From assembly GCA_964512995.1 (NCBI GenBank), contig CAZELM010000013.1, positions 1-64,000 of the forward strand: DNA of 64,000 nt. Direction: 5' to 3'. The DNA is from CAZELM01 sp964512995. Its GTDB lineage: Bacteria; CSSED10-310. This document shows positions 1 to 6,949 of the stretch, piece after piece (within the stretch, counting starts at the first letter, position 1; every line of letters begins with the position of its first letter). Under the pieces are notes generated by a model. That model searched no databases and had not been told where the DNA came from. It worked only from the letters and a program-made list of their open reading frames with translations. The position numbers and the translations under genes are program-made.

Positions 1-83
1 TCTATTGCCAATTAATTAGAAAATTTCATCCCAAATAATCTGAGAATCAACACCAGTGGATTACATTGGGAAAAAACGTGGAA

Positions 84-371
84 ATGGCCAGAAAGTATCT
101 TCTCCAATATGCAAAAGAAAATAATGCTCGAACACTGACAAGCAGCAACGGAGAACAGATGCTCGAAGTGATACTTGAGGGGCGGGTACCTCGTAAGGGA
201 ACGATAAAACGGTTCGCGCTGGAATCGCGTTTGAATCAGTACGGTTATAATGGACCAATGAGAGTCTCCTCGATTAGGACGTGGGTATCCGAGCAGACCG
301 GCATCTCTCCGCAGGATACACAACTGATTCATACCATCCTGGGTCCTTTCATAAAAATCAAAAAAATCTGA
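84..371 (+). CDS. hypothetical protein, about 95 residues
   Basis: I do not recognise this protein. It is a short, basic, probably helical and soluble product without a signal peptide or membrane segment. The frame is open from position 39, with possible starts TTG 66, GTG 78 and ATG 84. None has a clear Shine-Dalgarno sequence, so the start is a guess. The residue mix (many Arg/Lys, regular hydrophobic spacing, a VSSIRTWVSEQTG stretch) looks coding rather than random. It lies alone at the left edge, 326 bases before the Hsp20 pair. It could be an accessory or defence remnant, or not a gene at all. Confidence 0.35.
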   Translation: MARKYLLQYAKENNARTLTSSNGEQMLEVILEGRVPRKGTIKRFALESRLNQYGYNGPMRVSSIRTWVSEQTGISPQDTQLIHTILGPFIKIKKI

Positions 372-697
372 GCGTTATATCAGACTCCGACATCAATGAT
401 TGTTTATCGCTGCCTTCTGAAACCTCTGGATTCAATTCTCCGTTGGAATTCTGACCTGCAACGTCGCAGAACCGTTGCATACGTTGCATATGCGATTGGG
501 AAAATGAAACATGTTTAAAATGAAAAATATTGAAATCATTTATCTACAATAAGATAGATAAATTTTTAAAGATTGGTATGGGAGTTGCTGAATAGGATTT
601 CCGAGTTTGCGATTAGGTTTGAATGATAACAGCTCCGGTGAGATCGGATCAGGAAACGAATGAAAACTGGAGCATAACGAAATAAGGAGGTAATGCA
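372..697. other. intergenic region upstream of the Hsp20 genes
   Basis: No gene is seen. The stretch holds a 9-bp tandem duplication (CGTTGCATA at 473-481 and 482-490) and the 9-8-9 inverted repeat described separately at 538-563. No CIRCE element (TTAGCACTC-N9-GAGTGCTAA) is present. Confidence 0.5.
530..563 (+). promoter_or_regulatory. candidate promoter with overlapping inverted-repeat operator for hsp20
   Basis: ATTTATCTA (538-546) and TAGATAAAT (555-563) form a perfect 9-bp inverted repeat with an 8-base spacer. A possible -35 TTGAAA (530-535) and -10 GATAGA (553-558), 17 bases apart, overlap it, so a repressor bound there would block RNA polymerase. The geometry resembles a CIRCE-type 9-N9-9 operator but the sequence does not. 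A short T-run follows (564-567 and around), so a weak terminator for the upstream frame is the alternative. Confidence 0.35.
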
Positions 698-1153
698 ATG
701 TATCGGGAAGTATATCGTGAAATGGACCAGTTCCGGAAAGCATTGGATCAGGTATTCGGAGATTGGCAGGCACGTCGAATGCCATTCAGTCGATTCTCAT
801 TCCTCCCGGGCATCGCTGCTCGACAGTACCCATTGATCAATATCTACGAAGATCGAGACTCCATCTTTGTGGAGTGCCTCGCTCCGGGTATCAATCCTGA
901 AACACTGGAAGTGAGCATGCAGCATCGAACGTTGACTCTGGTTGGCGAAAAAATGGCTGTAGCGAACAACAAAGCAGCTGTTGACTATCATCGATCGGAG
1001 AGGGCGGCAGGTAAATTTGTTCGCACGATCGAAATCAAATCAGATGTGATGGTCGATAAGATAACGGCGGAGTATAAAAATGGGATATTAATGATCACTC
1101 TGCCTAAGTCTGAAGAAGTTAAACCACGGCGGATTGCGATCACTGCCGGTTGA
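698..1153 (+). CDS. Hsp20 / alpha-crystallin family small heat-shock protein
   Basis: A holdase chaperone of 151 residues that would bind unfolding proteins in the cytoplasm and hand them to ATP-driven chaperones. The alpha-crystallin domain fills roughly residues 45-150. It starts with a PLINIYEDRDSIFVECLAPG strand region, contains the conserved 'A-G-I' turn, and ends with the G-I-L-M-I-T-L-P strand typical of the family. A C-terminal I-A-I tail matches the oligomerisation I-x-I motif. The start is supported by an AAGGAGG ribosome site 8 bases upstream. A second Hsp20 gene follows 35 bases later and shares the hairpin at 1669-1704, so they form a two-gene operon. Paired small heat-shock proteins often co-assemble; that is inference here. 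Confidence 0.9.
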   Translation: MYREVYREMDQFRKALDQVFGDWQARRMPFSRFSFLPGIAARQYPLINIYEDRDSIFVECLAPGINPETLEVSMQHRTLTLVGEKMAVANNKAAVDYHRSERAAGKFVRTIEIKSDVMVDKITAEYKNGILMITLPKSEEVKPRRIAITAG

Positions 1154-1188
1154 TCCCCATGGGATTGTCAGGGAAAGGAGTATTTACC

Positions 1189-1578
1189 ATGACAGAGAAA
1201 ACAATACCGATTAAAAGAGAAGAACAGGATATGGCAACCACTCGGGAAGAAGAACGTTACCTTAAACCTCCTGTAGATATATACGAAGAAAACCACGACC
1301 TCGTTGTTGTATGTGATATGCCGGGAGTGGCACATGATGGGATAAATGTCAGTGTAGATAACAACATTTTGACCATCAGCGGGAAGGTCAATCACACGGA
1401 TCGGAATGATGAAATATATCGGGAGTTCAGACTGATGAGTTTCTTCCGTCAATTTGAACTCAGTGAAGAAGTGGATCAGGAAAAGATTACCGCAGAACTT
1501 AAAAATGGCGTTTTAAGGGTCGTTCTTCCCAAGATGGAGAAAGTCAAACCGAAGAAAATACAGATCTCGGTCACCTAA
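1189..1578 (+). CDS. second Hsp20 family small heat-shock protein
   Basis: A 129-residue paralogue of the upstream Hsp20. After a charged N-terminal arm of about 30 residues, the alpha-crystallin domain starts at PPVDIYEENHDLVVVCDMPG. It ends at the diagnostic K-N-G-V-L-R-V-V-L-P-K strand (about residues 104-114), followed by an I-Q-I tail motif. I chose ATG 1189 because GGAAAGGAG lies 8 bases before it; the frame is open further upstream to 1150 without a ribosome site. The gene is co-oriented with the first Hsp20 gene and 35 bases downstream of its stop. The two proteins are clearly diverged from one another, so this is an old duplication, not a recent one. Confidence 0.9.
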   Translation: MTEKTIPIKREEQDMATTREEERYLKPPVDIYEENHDLVVVCDMPGVAHDGINVSVDNNILTISGKVNHTDRNDEIYREFRLMSFFRQFELSEEVDQEKITAELKNGVLRVVLPKMEKVKPKKIQISVT

Positions 1579-1668
1579 ATGGAAAATAACACTGCTTCTG
1601 AACAGACCAGCGAGTTGCATTAAAGGGTCATGATAGAAAAATAATATGAGAAACATTATCTGATTTTC

Positions 1669-1704
1669 TAACGCTGGCAATCCATACGAGGATTGCCAGC
1701 GTTA
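1669..1704 (+). terminator. terminator-like hairpin after the Hsp20 pair
   Basis: TAACGCTGGCAATCC (1669-1683) pairs perfectly with GGATTGCCAGCGTTA (1690-1704) across a 6-base loop. This is a 15-bp stem. The nearest T-run begins about 10 bases after the stem (ATTTTTTG), so termination efficiency is uncertain. Confidence 0.65.
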
Positions 1705-1754
1705 TTGATAAGCCATTTTTTGAATCATTAAAAACAGATTATTTGTTGAGAATT

Positions 1755-1783
1755 TTGATTGATGAATAAAATCGTTTTATATA
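1755..1783 (+). promoter_or_regulatory. sigma70-type promoter for htpG
   Basis: TTGATT (1755-1760) and TATATA (1778-1783) are separated by exactly 17 bases in an AT-rich stretch. The predicted transcription start is near 1790, giving a leader of about 45 bases to the htpG start codon. No alternative heat-shock operator was seen here. Confidence 0.55.
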
Positions 1784-1835
1784 TAAATAATGATCATTCT
1801 TGTGTCTGTAGTTTAAGTCATGGAGGGGAATTGAA

Positions 1836-3728
1836 ATGAATCAAGATAAACCGACCGATAGTAACAGCAGCGCTACGTTTTCTTTTCAGGCGGAAGTCTC
1901 AAAAGTCCTGGATATCGTAATTCATTCACTTTATACCGATAAAGAAATTTTTATCCGGGAGTTGATTTCAAATTCGGTGGACGCTCTGGAAAAGATGCGG
2001 CATATCTCATTGGTCTCGTCTGAGGGAGTTGGACGAGATCGCCAGTTGGAAATCAAGATTGATGTGGACAAAGATGCAAACACATTGACCATCTCAGATA
2101 CCGGTATCGGTATGACTCGGGATGAACTGATCACCAATCTTGGAAGTGTGGCGCATTCTGGAGTGGCCGATTTTTTAGAAAAACTGAGTGAAAATTCGAA
2201 AAAAGATATCAAATTGATCGGTCAGTTTGGTGTTGGATTTTATTCCGTATTTATGGTGGCTGGAAAGGTTGTTGTCAGAACGAGATCATATATACCGGAT
2301 GCTTCGGGATGGGAGTGGGTGAGTGAAGGATCCGATGGGTTTTCCATTCAGCCTGCTGAGAGTACCCCTCTTGGAACGTCTGTTTTGTTGATATTAAAAG
2401 AGGATGCCAAAGAATTTGCTCAAGCGGGAACTGTCAAACGAATCATCAAACAATATTCGAATTTTGTTCCTTTTCCGATCAGTGTGAATGGAGAGAGAGT
2501 CAATACCATTCAGGCGATATGGACACGAAGTAAAAGCGAGATCACGGATCAGGAGTATAAGGATTTCTATAAATTCGCCACAGGAATATCATCTTCTGAG
2601 CCATTGGATTGGTTGCATTTTTCTACGGATGCACCACTCGGCCTGGATGCACTTCTGTTTATCCCAACCGATAACCCGGAACGATTGGGATTCGGTAAAA
2701 TTGAAACCCGCGTCGATTTACACTGTCGAAAAGTGCTGATTCAGAAACAAGCGAAAGATATTCTACCACAATGGCTTCGATTTTTAACCGGGATTGTTGA
2801 CAGTCAGGATCTTCCATTGAATATTTCCCGGGAAACGATGCAGGATAGTGTGCTTATAAAGAAAATCAACAAAGCGTTGACAAAACGGTTCATCAAACAT
2901 CTGACCGACATGGTTGAGAATGAACCGTCGAAATATGAGATATTCTGGAAAACATTCGGCTCGTTTATCCGAGAAGGAATCATCCTGGATTTTGATAACC
3001 GGGACACCTTGGCGGCTCTTTACCGGTTTGAATCAAGTAAAACAAAACCGGGAGAACTGACATCCCTGGACCAATATTTGTCCAGAATGGCTTCAGATCA
3101 AAAAGAGGTGTATTACATTGCCGGAGCGAATCGAGAGAGTATTGAACGGGGACCATATCTGGAAGTTTTTCGGAAGAGGGATATCGAAGTGATCTACAAC
3201 TTCGATCCGACCGATGATTTTGTGATGACGCATCTCTATCTTTACAAAGAAAAAAAACTGGTCTCCGCTGATGCAGAAACATTGGATTTGCCGGAACCCA
3301 AAGAATCGGATCATCCTGAAGAACTAGATAAGGAAGGAAGATCAGTTGACAGTCATGAGATGGGAGATTGGATCCGGAAAATACTCCAGGATAAAATCAC
3401 TGAAGTTAAAGAATCCAGACGTTTAGTAGATAGTCCATTGATCCTGGTGAATCCGGATGGTCAATGGACTGGAGCCATGCAACGGATCATGCAAATGGCC
3501 AATGAAGTGAATCCAACAAAACGGGTACTGGAATTTAATCCGGCACATCCGATGATTATTCGGCTCAATGAAATGCGTAAGTCTGATACGGAACTGGCGG
3601 TGTTAGCACTCGAACAATTATACGATCATGCCGCATTGAATGCGGGAATTACAGTCGAAACTCGATTACTGGTTGATCGCATGAATGTGCTCCTTGAGAG
3701 AACCCTGGAAATCGGATCAAATCGTTAA
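1836..3728 (+). CDS. htpG: Hsp90 chaperone HtpG
   Basis: The 630-residue bacterial Hsp90, an ATP-dependent homodimeric cytosolic chaperone. The N-terminal GHKL ATPase domain shows ELISNSVDALEK, the DTGIGMTRDEL nucleotide-binding loop, GSVAHSG, and the GQFGVGFYSVFMVA lid and glycine loop. The middle domain carries GIVDSQDLPLNISRE, the family signature containing the catalytic Arg. The C-terminal dimerisation domain follows and ends without a eukaryotic MEEVD tail. Length matches the family. An AGGGG ribosome site lies just upstream of ATG 1836. A 17-spaced promoter and a strong terminator bracket it, so it is probably a single-gene transcript, next to the Hsp20 pair. The middle region has an acidic, Glu/Lys-rich stretch near residues 485-505, a common variable linker. 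Confidence 0.97.
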   Translation: MNQDKPTDSNSSATFSFQAEVSKVLDIVIHSLYTDKEIFIRELISNSVDALEKMRHISLVSSEGVGRDRQLEIKIDVDKDANTLTISDTGIGMTRDELITNLGSVAHSGVADFLEKLSENSKKDIKLIGQFGVGFYSVFMVAGKVVVRTRSYIPDASGWEWVSEGSDGFSIQPAESTPLGTSVLLILKEDAKEFAQAGTVKRIIKQYSNFVPFPISVNGERVNTIQAIWTRSKSEITDQEYKDFYKFATGISSSEPLDWLHFSTDAPLGLDALLFIPTDNPERLGFGKIETRVDLHCRKVLIQKQAKDILPQWLRFLTGIVDSQDLPLNISRETMQDSVLIKKINKALTKRFIKHLTDMVENEPSKYEIFWKTFGSFIREGIILDFDNRDTLAALYRFESSKTKPGELTSLDQYLSRMASDQKEVYYIAGANRESIERGPYLEVFRKRDIEVIYNFDPTDDFVMTHLYLYKEKKLVSADAETLDLPEPKESDHPEELDKEGRSVDSHEMGDWIRKILQDKITEVKESRRLVDSPLILVNPDGQWTGAMQRIMQMANEVNPTKRVLEFNPAHPMIIRLNEMRKSDTELAVLALEQLYDHAALNAGITVETRLLVDRMNVLLERTLEIGSNR

Positions 3729-3754
3729 GGAATAACCATCGAATTGGAAAAATG

Positions 3755-3800
3755 AAAAATCCCTTCTATGAGGAGGGATTGGGGGATAGAAGGGATTTTT
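3755..3800 (+). terminator. htpG: rho-independent terminator after htpG
   Basis: AAAAATCCCTTCTAT (3755-3769) pairs with ATAGAAGGGATTTTT (3786-3800). The stem ends in a T5 tract on the plus strand and an A5 tract on its 5' side, so it can also stop transcription from the minus-strand gene at 3970-4326. Confidence 0.8.
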
Positions 3801-3969
3801 CGGGGGATAATACCAAATTCTAGGCACGATCTTTTTCACTGCAAATATCATTCTTAATCCAATTATACCTCGTAAACTTGAAAAAGCAATATATCGAATG
3901 ATATTATCGCATATTCTTTATCTCCTGTATTTTCCAATCTTAATCAATTTAGGGTGATAGTGTGTTTTG

Positions 3970-4326
3970 TTATGGAATCCATTTCTCTCCCCGTTTGAAG
4001 CCAGTAGGTCGATCTCGTTGAGAACCCCTGAAGTTGGCTTTCTGTAGATTGGCACCCTTCATGATCGCTCCCCGAAGATCCGCTTTCGACAGATCACATC
4101 GTATTAAATTCGCACCAGTTAAATTCGCTCCCCTCAGGTCAGCTCCCGTCAGTTTAGTCCCCTGTAAATTGGTACTGGTCAGGTTTGCATTCTGGAGATT
4201 TGTTTCGGTAAGATCTGCATTTGCGAGTTCACATCCGGATAAATCGATCTTTTCCAGGTTTGCACGAGCCAGTGACTCTCCATTCTTTAATTTTTCGATA
4301 ATATCTTCTCTCGTAAAATCAGACAT
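3970..4326 (-). CDS. pentapeptide-repeat protein
   Basis: A 118-residue protein. Residues about 18-95 consist of successive A(D/N)LXX pentapeptides, for example ANLEKIDLSG, ADLTETNLQN, ADLRGANLTG and ADLRGAIMKG. Such repeats fold into a right-handed quadrilateral beta helix. The family includes gyrase-protecting DNA mimics and many proteins of unknown role, so no function can be fixed. The N-terminal 17 residues are charged and helical, with no signal peptide, so it should be cytoplasmic. An AAAGGAG site sits 8 bases before the ATG. It lies downstream of the PNPOx-like gene (130-base gap, same strand) and may be cotranscribed with it. The tail ends in an Arg-rich GSQRDRPTGFKRG stretch. Confidence 0.85.
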   Translation of the reverse strand: MSDFTREDIIEKLKNGESLARANLEKIDLSGCELANADLTETNLQNANLTSTNLQGTKLTGADLRGANLTGANLIRCDLSKADLRGAIMKGANLQKANFRGSQRDRPTGFKRGEKWIP

Positions 4327-4455
4327 TTCCTTGCTCCTTTCAGAGTGAATGACAATGGGATTAAAACAACCTTGGCAAGATGATTTCCCTTGGCAGCCTT
4401 ATGGATCAGGCTTATTTCACTGTTGCTGTTATCCCGATATATCGTTCGGATTAGG

Positions 4456-4893
4456 CTATGGAATGGATATTGTGATGGGTGACTGAAATCCATCTCTCCA
4501 TCGAATTTCTCGTATTAAAATGTTGATAACGCAAAAATCATCTGAATCCGGTCCATCAGGGAAATACCGTGATAAATTTCCTCCACTTTTAACCCATATG
4601 GAATATTTTTCCTCAGGATTAGTTACGAAATCGGCTGTACCAAAAATGATAATTTCTTTGTCCCAGTCAGGAGGTGGAGATGAAAAAAATACGGCGACTT
4701 TAGCATTCGTATTGATTTCTTTGACCTTTCGGGAGGATTGGAATGTGGTGAACCTCAGATTGAGTTCATCATCGATGTATGGAAACATCGGCCGGATGTT
4801 TGGTTGATGATCAATGCCGGATGTAGCCAGAAAACAATGATGTCGCAGGCTTTTAATCATTTCGGTTATTTTAACTTTTTCGTTCCTGGTCAT
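4456..4893 (-). CDS. pyridoxamine 5'-phosphate oxidase-fold (general stress protein 26-like) protein
   Basis: A 145-residue split-barrel flavin-binding protein. It shows the family pattern: an N-terminal helix, then CFLATSGIDHQPNIRPM (the first strand with the 'NIRPM' turn), DDELNLRFTTFQSSRKVKEI (flavin-phosphate contact region) and KVAVFFSSP. Family members bind FMN, F420 or haem and act on small molecules in stress responses; the substrate here is unknown. I place the start at ATG 4893 because AAAGGAG lies 8 bases upstream; the frame runs open to 4941 without a ribosome site. A good minus-strand promoter lies at 5041-5069. It is divergent from tpx, which suggests a shared redox or stress theme. 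Confidence 0.75.
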   Translation of the reverse strand: MTRNEKVKITEMIKSLRHHCFLATSGIDHQPNIRPMFPYIDDELNLRFTTFQSSRKVKEINTNAKVAVFFSSPPPDWDKEIIIFGTADFVTNPEEKYSIWVKSGGNLSRYFPDGPDSDDFCVINILIREIRWRDGFQSPITISIP

Positions 4894-5040
4894 ATGGATC
4901 TGCTCCTTTCGCATCTCGGAGTCGATTTCAATGGATGTCACCGTTTTTGATGGTGGAAAGAAGATTTAACTGTGGCACATTTCCGGGTAATCCATTCCAG
5001 CCCACAAAAGTCATCAAAAGGTGTCACGATCCGGTAAAGA

Positions 5041-5069
5041 ATTATAATACATTCAAAGACTGCGATCAA
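5041..5069 (-). promoter_or_regulatory. sigma70-type promoter for the PNPOx-like gene
   Basis: Read on the minus strand, TTGATC (5069-5064) and a perfect TATAAT (5046-5041) are 17 bases apart. Transcription would begin near 5034 and run about 140 bases to the start codon at 4893. Confidence 0.6.
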
Positions 5070-5132
5070 TCAGAGTTATTCCATCGAGATTAGTGTCTGG
5101 TGTGAAGGTCTGAGGGTGCATGCAGCAGATAA

Positions 5133-5162
5133 TTGAATTGGCTGATGATAAATCAGTATAGA
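5133..5162 (+). promoter_or_regulatory. candidate promoter for tpx
   Basis: TTGAAT (5133-5138) and TATAGA (5157-5162) are separated by 18 bases. The leader would be about 140 bases and would include the small palindrome at 5214-5227. Confidence 0.35.
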
Positions 5163-5306
5163 AATAATTGAGGAATAATTTTAGAGAGAAAGTCAATAAG
5201 ATGTGTGTTATGATTGGTTGTAACCAAGTTCCGGTTGAAAAATCTAATTATTATCTAGGGGATCTTCGAGTAGTAGCTGACAATGATTGATAAGGAGATT
5301 TAAACA

Positions 5307-5825
5307 ATGTCATATGAAAAAAGGATCGTTACATTTCAAGGCAATCCGTTAACATTGCTTGGTAATCCAGTAAAAGTAGGAAATGAAGCACCAAACTTTC
5401 ACGTAATCGCAAATAACCTGCATCCCATGGATTTTGCCTCCTTCAAAGGGAAAACATGCATTATTTCTGCGGTTCCATCATTGGATACACCCGTGTGCGA
5501 TCGTGAAACACGCCGGTTCAATGAAGAGGCTGTTAAATTCCATGAAAACGTTGAGATTCTGACCATCAGCATGGATTTACCGTTTGCCCAGGGCCGATGG
5601 TGTGCGGCTGCCGGAATCGATAGAGTGCAGACCTTTTCTGATCACCGGGATGCGTCATTTGGAATGTCCTATGGCGTGTTGATCAAAGAACTGCGACTGT
5701 TATCTCGGATTGTCTTTATTGTGGATCGAAACGGAATTATTCGATTGATTCATCCTGTAACAGAAATCACTCAAGAACCCGACTATACTGAGATCATAGC
5801 TTCATTGCAGGATATTATCCACTGA
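5307..5825 (+). CDS. tpx: thiol peroxidase Tpx (atypical 2-Cys peroxiredoxin)
   Basis: A 172-residue peroxidase that reduces hydrogen and alkyl peroxides using thioredoxin. The thioredoxin fold carries the peroxidatic cysteine at residue 64 in SLDTPVCDRETRRF, with the conserved Thr three residues before it. The resolving cysteine is residue 99 in GRWCAAAGI, the spacing expected for Tpx rather than AhpC or BCP. The N-terminal T-F-Q-G-N-P-L-T-L-L-G motif is diagnostic for the family. The start has an AAGGAG site 8 bases upstream. It is transcribed alone, divergent from the PNPOx-like gene. In a lineage that also carries a Bat operon this fits a defence against occasional oxygen exposure; that link is inference. 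Confidence 0.95.
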   Translation: MSYEKRIVTFQGNPLTLLGNPVKVGNEAPNFHVIANNLHPMDFASFKGKTCIISAVPSLDTPVCDRETRRFNEEAVKFHENVEILTISMDLPFAQGRWCAAAGIDRVQTFSDHRDASFGMSYGVLIKELRLLSRIVFIVDRNGIIRLIHPVTEITQEPDYTEIIASLQDIIH

Positions 5826-6313
5826 GGTTCAGGAGATGTAAAATATGGTTTCTGAAGCCTTTTGGGATAAAATTCAAATGTAATCCAGACTCTCTATTGT
5901 CATTCCTGTTTGGTGGGGATGACAATGGAGTCTCTTGAAGAGACTGAAATTATTGGTATGATATCACCTGATTTCCTTATCTCTCCTTTTCTAAATTTCT
6001 ATAAAATAGTACACAGAAATCTTTCTACCAATTTTGGGTAGGGATATATGTACGAATCATTTTGTGCCTCATGTAATATTTCGATCGACCTGACTGAAGA
6101 CAGTAATATGGAGACGATTTTTAAAGGCTCTCTGACGATCACAGCACTGTTTTAATCTTTTTTTAAATAATTATATTGGATTAGGATTATCAGAGTTCTT
6201 TTATTTTCTATTTATATCCATCAGACCGATAATCTATGATTGACGATTATTCATTTCAATCTGATAATGAAAATGAGGTTCTCCTGTAAGAATTTTTTAA
6301 AAGGAGTCCGGTA
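5826..6313. other. intergenic region downstream of tpx
   Basis: No gene is seen in 488 bases. Apart from the hairpin at 5887-5933 the stretch is AT-rich and without open frames of note. It probably includes the promoter of the small secreted protein at 6314, but no convincing -35/-10 pair stands out. Confidence 0.4.
5887..5933 (+). terminator. tpx: possible terminator hairpin after tpx
   Basis: AGACTC...TATTGTCATTCC (5887-5906) pairs with GGATGACAATGGAGTCT (5917-5933), with a G-T pair and a one-base bulge. There is no T-run directly after the stem, so this could equally be an mRNA-stabilising hairpin. Confidence 0.45.
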
Positions 6314-6805
6314 ATGAGTCAACGTCAACTGTTCTTTGCGATCTTAGCCTGTTTTGTTTTTCAGATGGAATGTTTATGTTTTGATTCTTTGGTTCCCGAA
6401 AACGACTGGATGATCGAACAACATCACTTTCTGAATACACACCAATCTCATCCTGATGAAAAGGGTCCATTTATCAGGATGGCTGGGTTTATGGATTCCG
6501 AATTGACTTACCAGCGAGGAGGTCAATTCAGACTGGTTGCTTTCGTGACGGATGTTGATTTTGATGTAAGGGAAGTTGAAATCTTTTATCAGGGTGAACC
6601 AACGGGTGTTTTTTTGCGTGATGATGGATTGAATGGTGATTTCGATGCCAATGATCAGATATGGGGGATTATTTTGTCTTTTGATTCGTATCAGGTTCCA
6701 CCTAATCAGTATCGATTCGAAATCCAAGCGATAGATGATGCTGGAAATTGCTCGGGATTGTGGCCTTATCTGAATATTTTCGATCAGAAAGATTTCAAGA
6801 AATAA
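6314..6805 (+). CDS. small secreted protein with an Ig-like domain
   Basis: A 163-residue exported protein. Residues 1-22 form a signal peptide (QLFFAILACFVFQMECLC) with cleavage likely near residue 22; the late Cys residues could also make it a lipoprotein, but no good lipobox is seen. Residues about 55-150 look like a beta-sandwich: VDFDVREVEIFYQG, then the loop FLRDDGLNGDFDANDQIWG, then YRFEIQAIDDAGNCSG. The same Asp-rich 'DDG...D...D-x-I-x-G' pattern recurs in the giant C25 peptidase protein at 57984-62828, so this is a house-style module in this genome. The start has AAAAGGAG 8 bases upstream. It appears monocistronic. Function unknown; extracellular or periplasmic location inferred. Confidence 0.7.
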   Translation: MSQRQLFFAILACFVFQMECLCFDSLVPENDWMIEQHHFLNTHQSHPDEKGPFIRMAGFMDSELTYQRGGQFRLVAFVTDVDFDVREVEIFYQGEPTGVFLRDDGLNGDFDANDQIWGIILSFDSYQVPPNQYRFEIQAIDDAGNCSGLWPYLNIFDQKDFKK

Positions 6806-6949
6806 TATTTGAAATGCAGAATCAAATGTGTCGTACCAGATACGGCCGTGTAAAAAAAGTTACAGGCCAGTACGGATTGGATTAAAATTGAATTGTAGTG
6901 AACATCCAAGATATCATAGATAGTGATGAATCTGGATGGAGGAGAATTG

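Larger units (their letters stand above)
4894..5306. other. divergent promoter region between the PNPOx-like gene and tpx
   Basis: No gene is seen in these 413 bases. They contain a strong minus-strand promoter (5041-5069), a weaker plus-strand candidate (5133-5162), and a small palindrome TTGGTT-GT-AACCAA at 5214-5227 that could be a regulator site for tpx. Confidence 0.5.

Noticed and set aside
5043..5048. Plus-strand TATAAT as a tpx promoter
   Set aside because: No -35 box at a fitting distance on the plus strand. The same palindromic bases make a much better minus-strand promoter.
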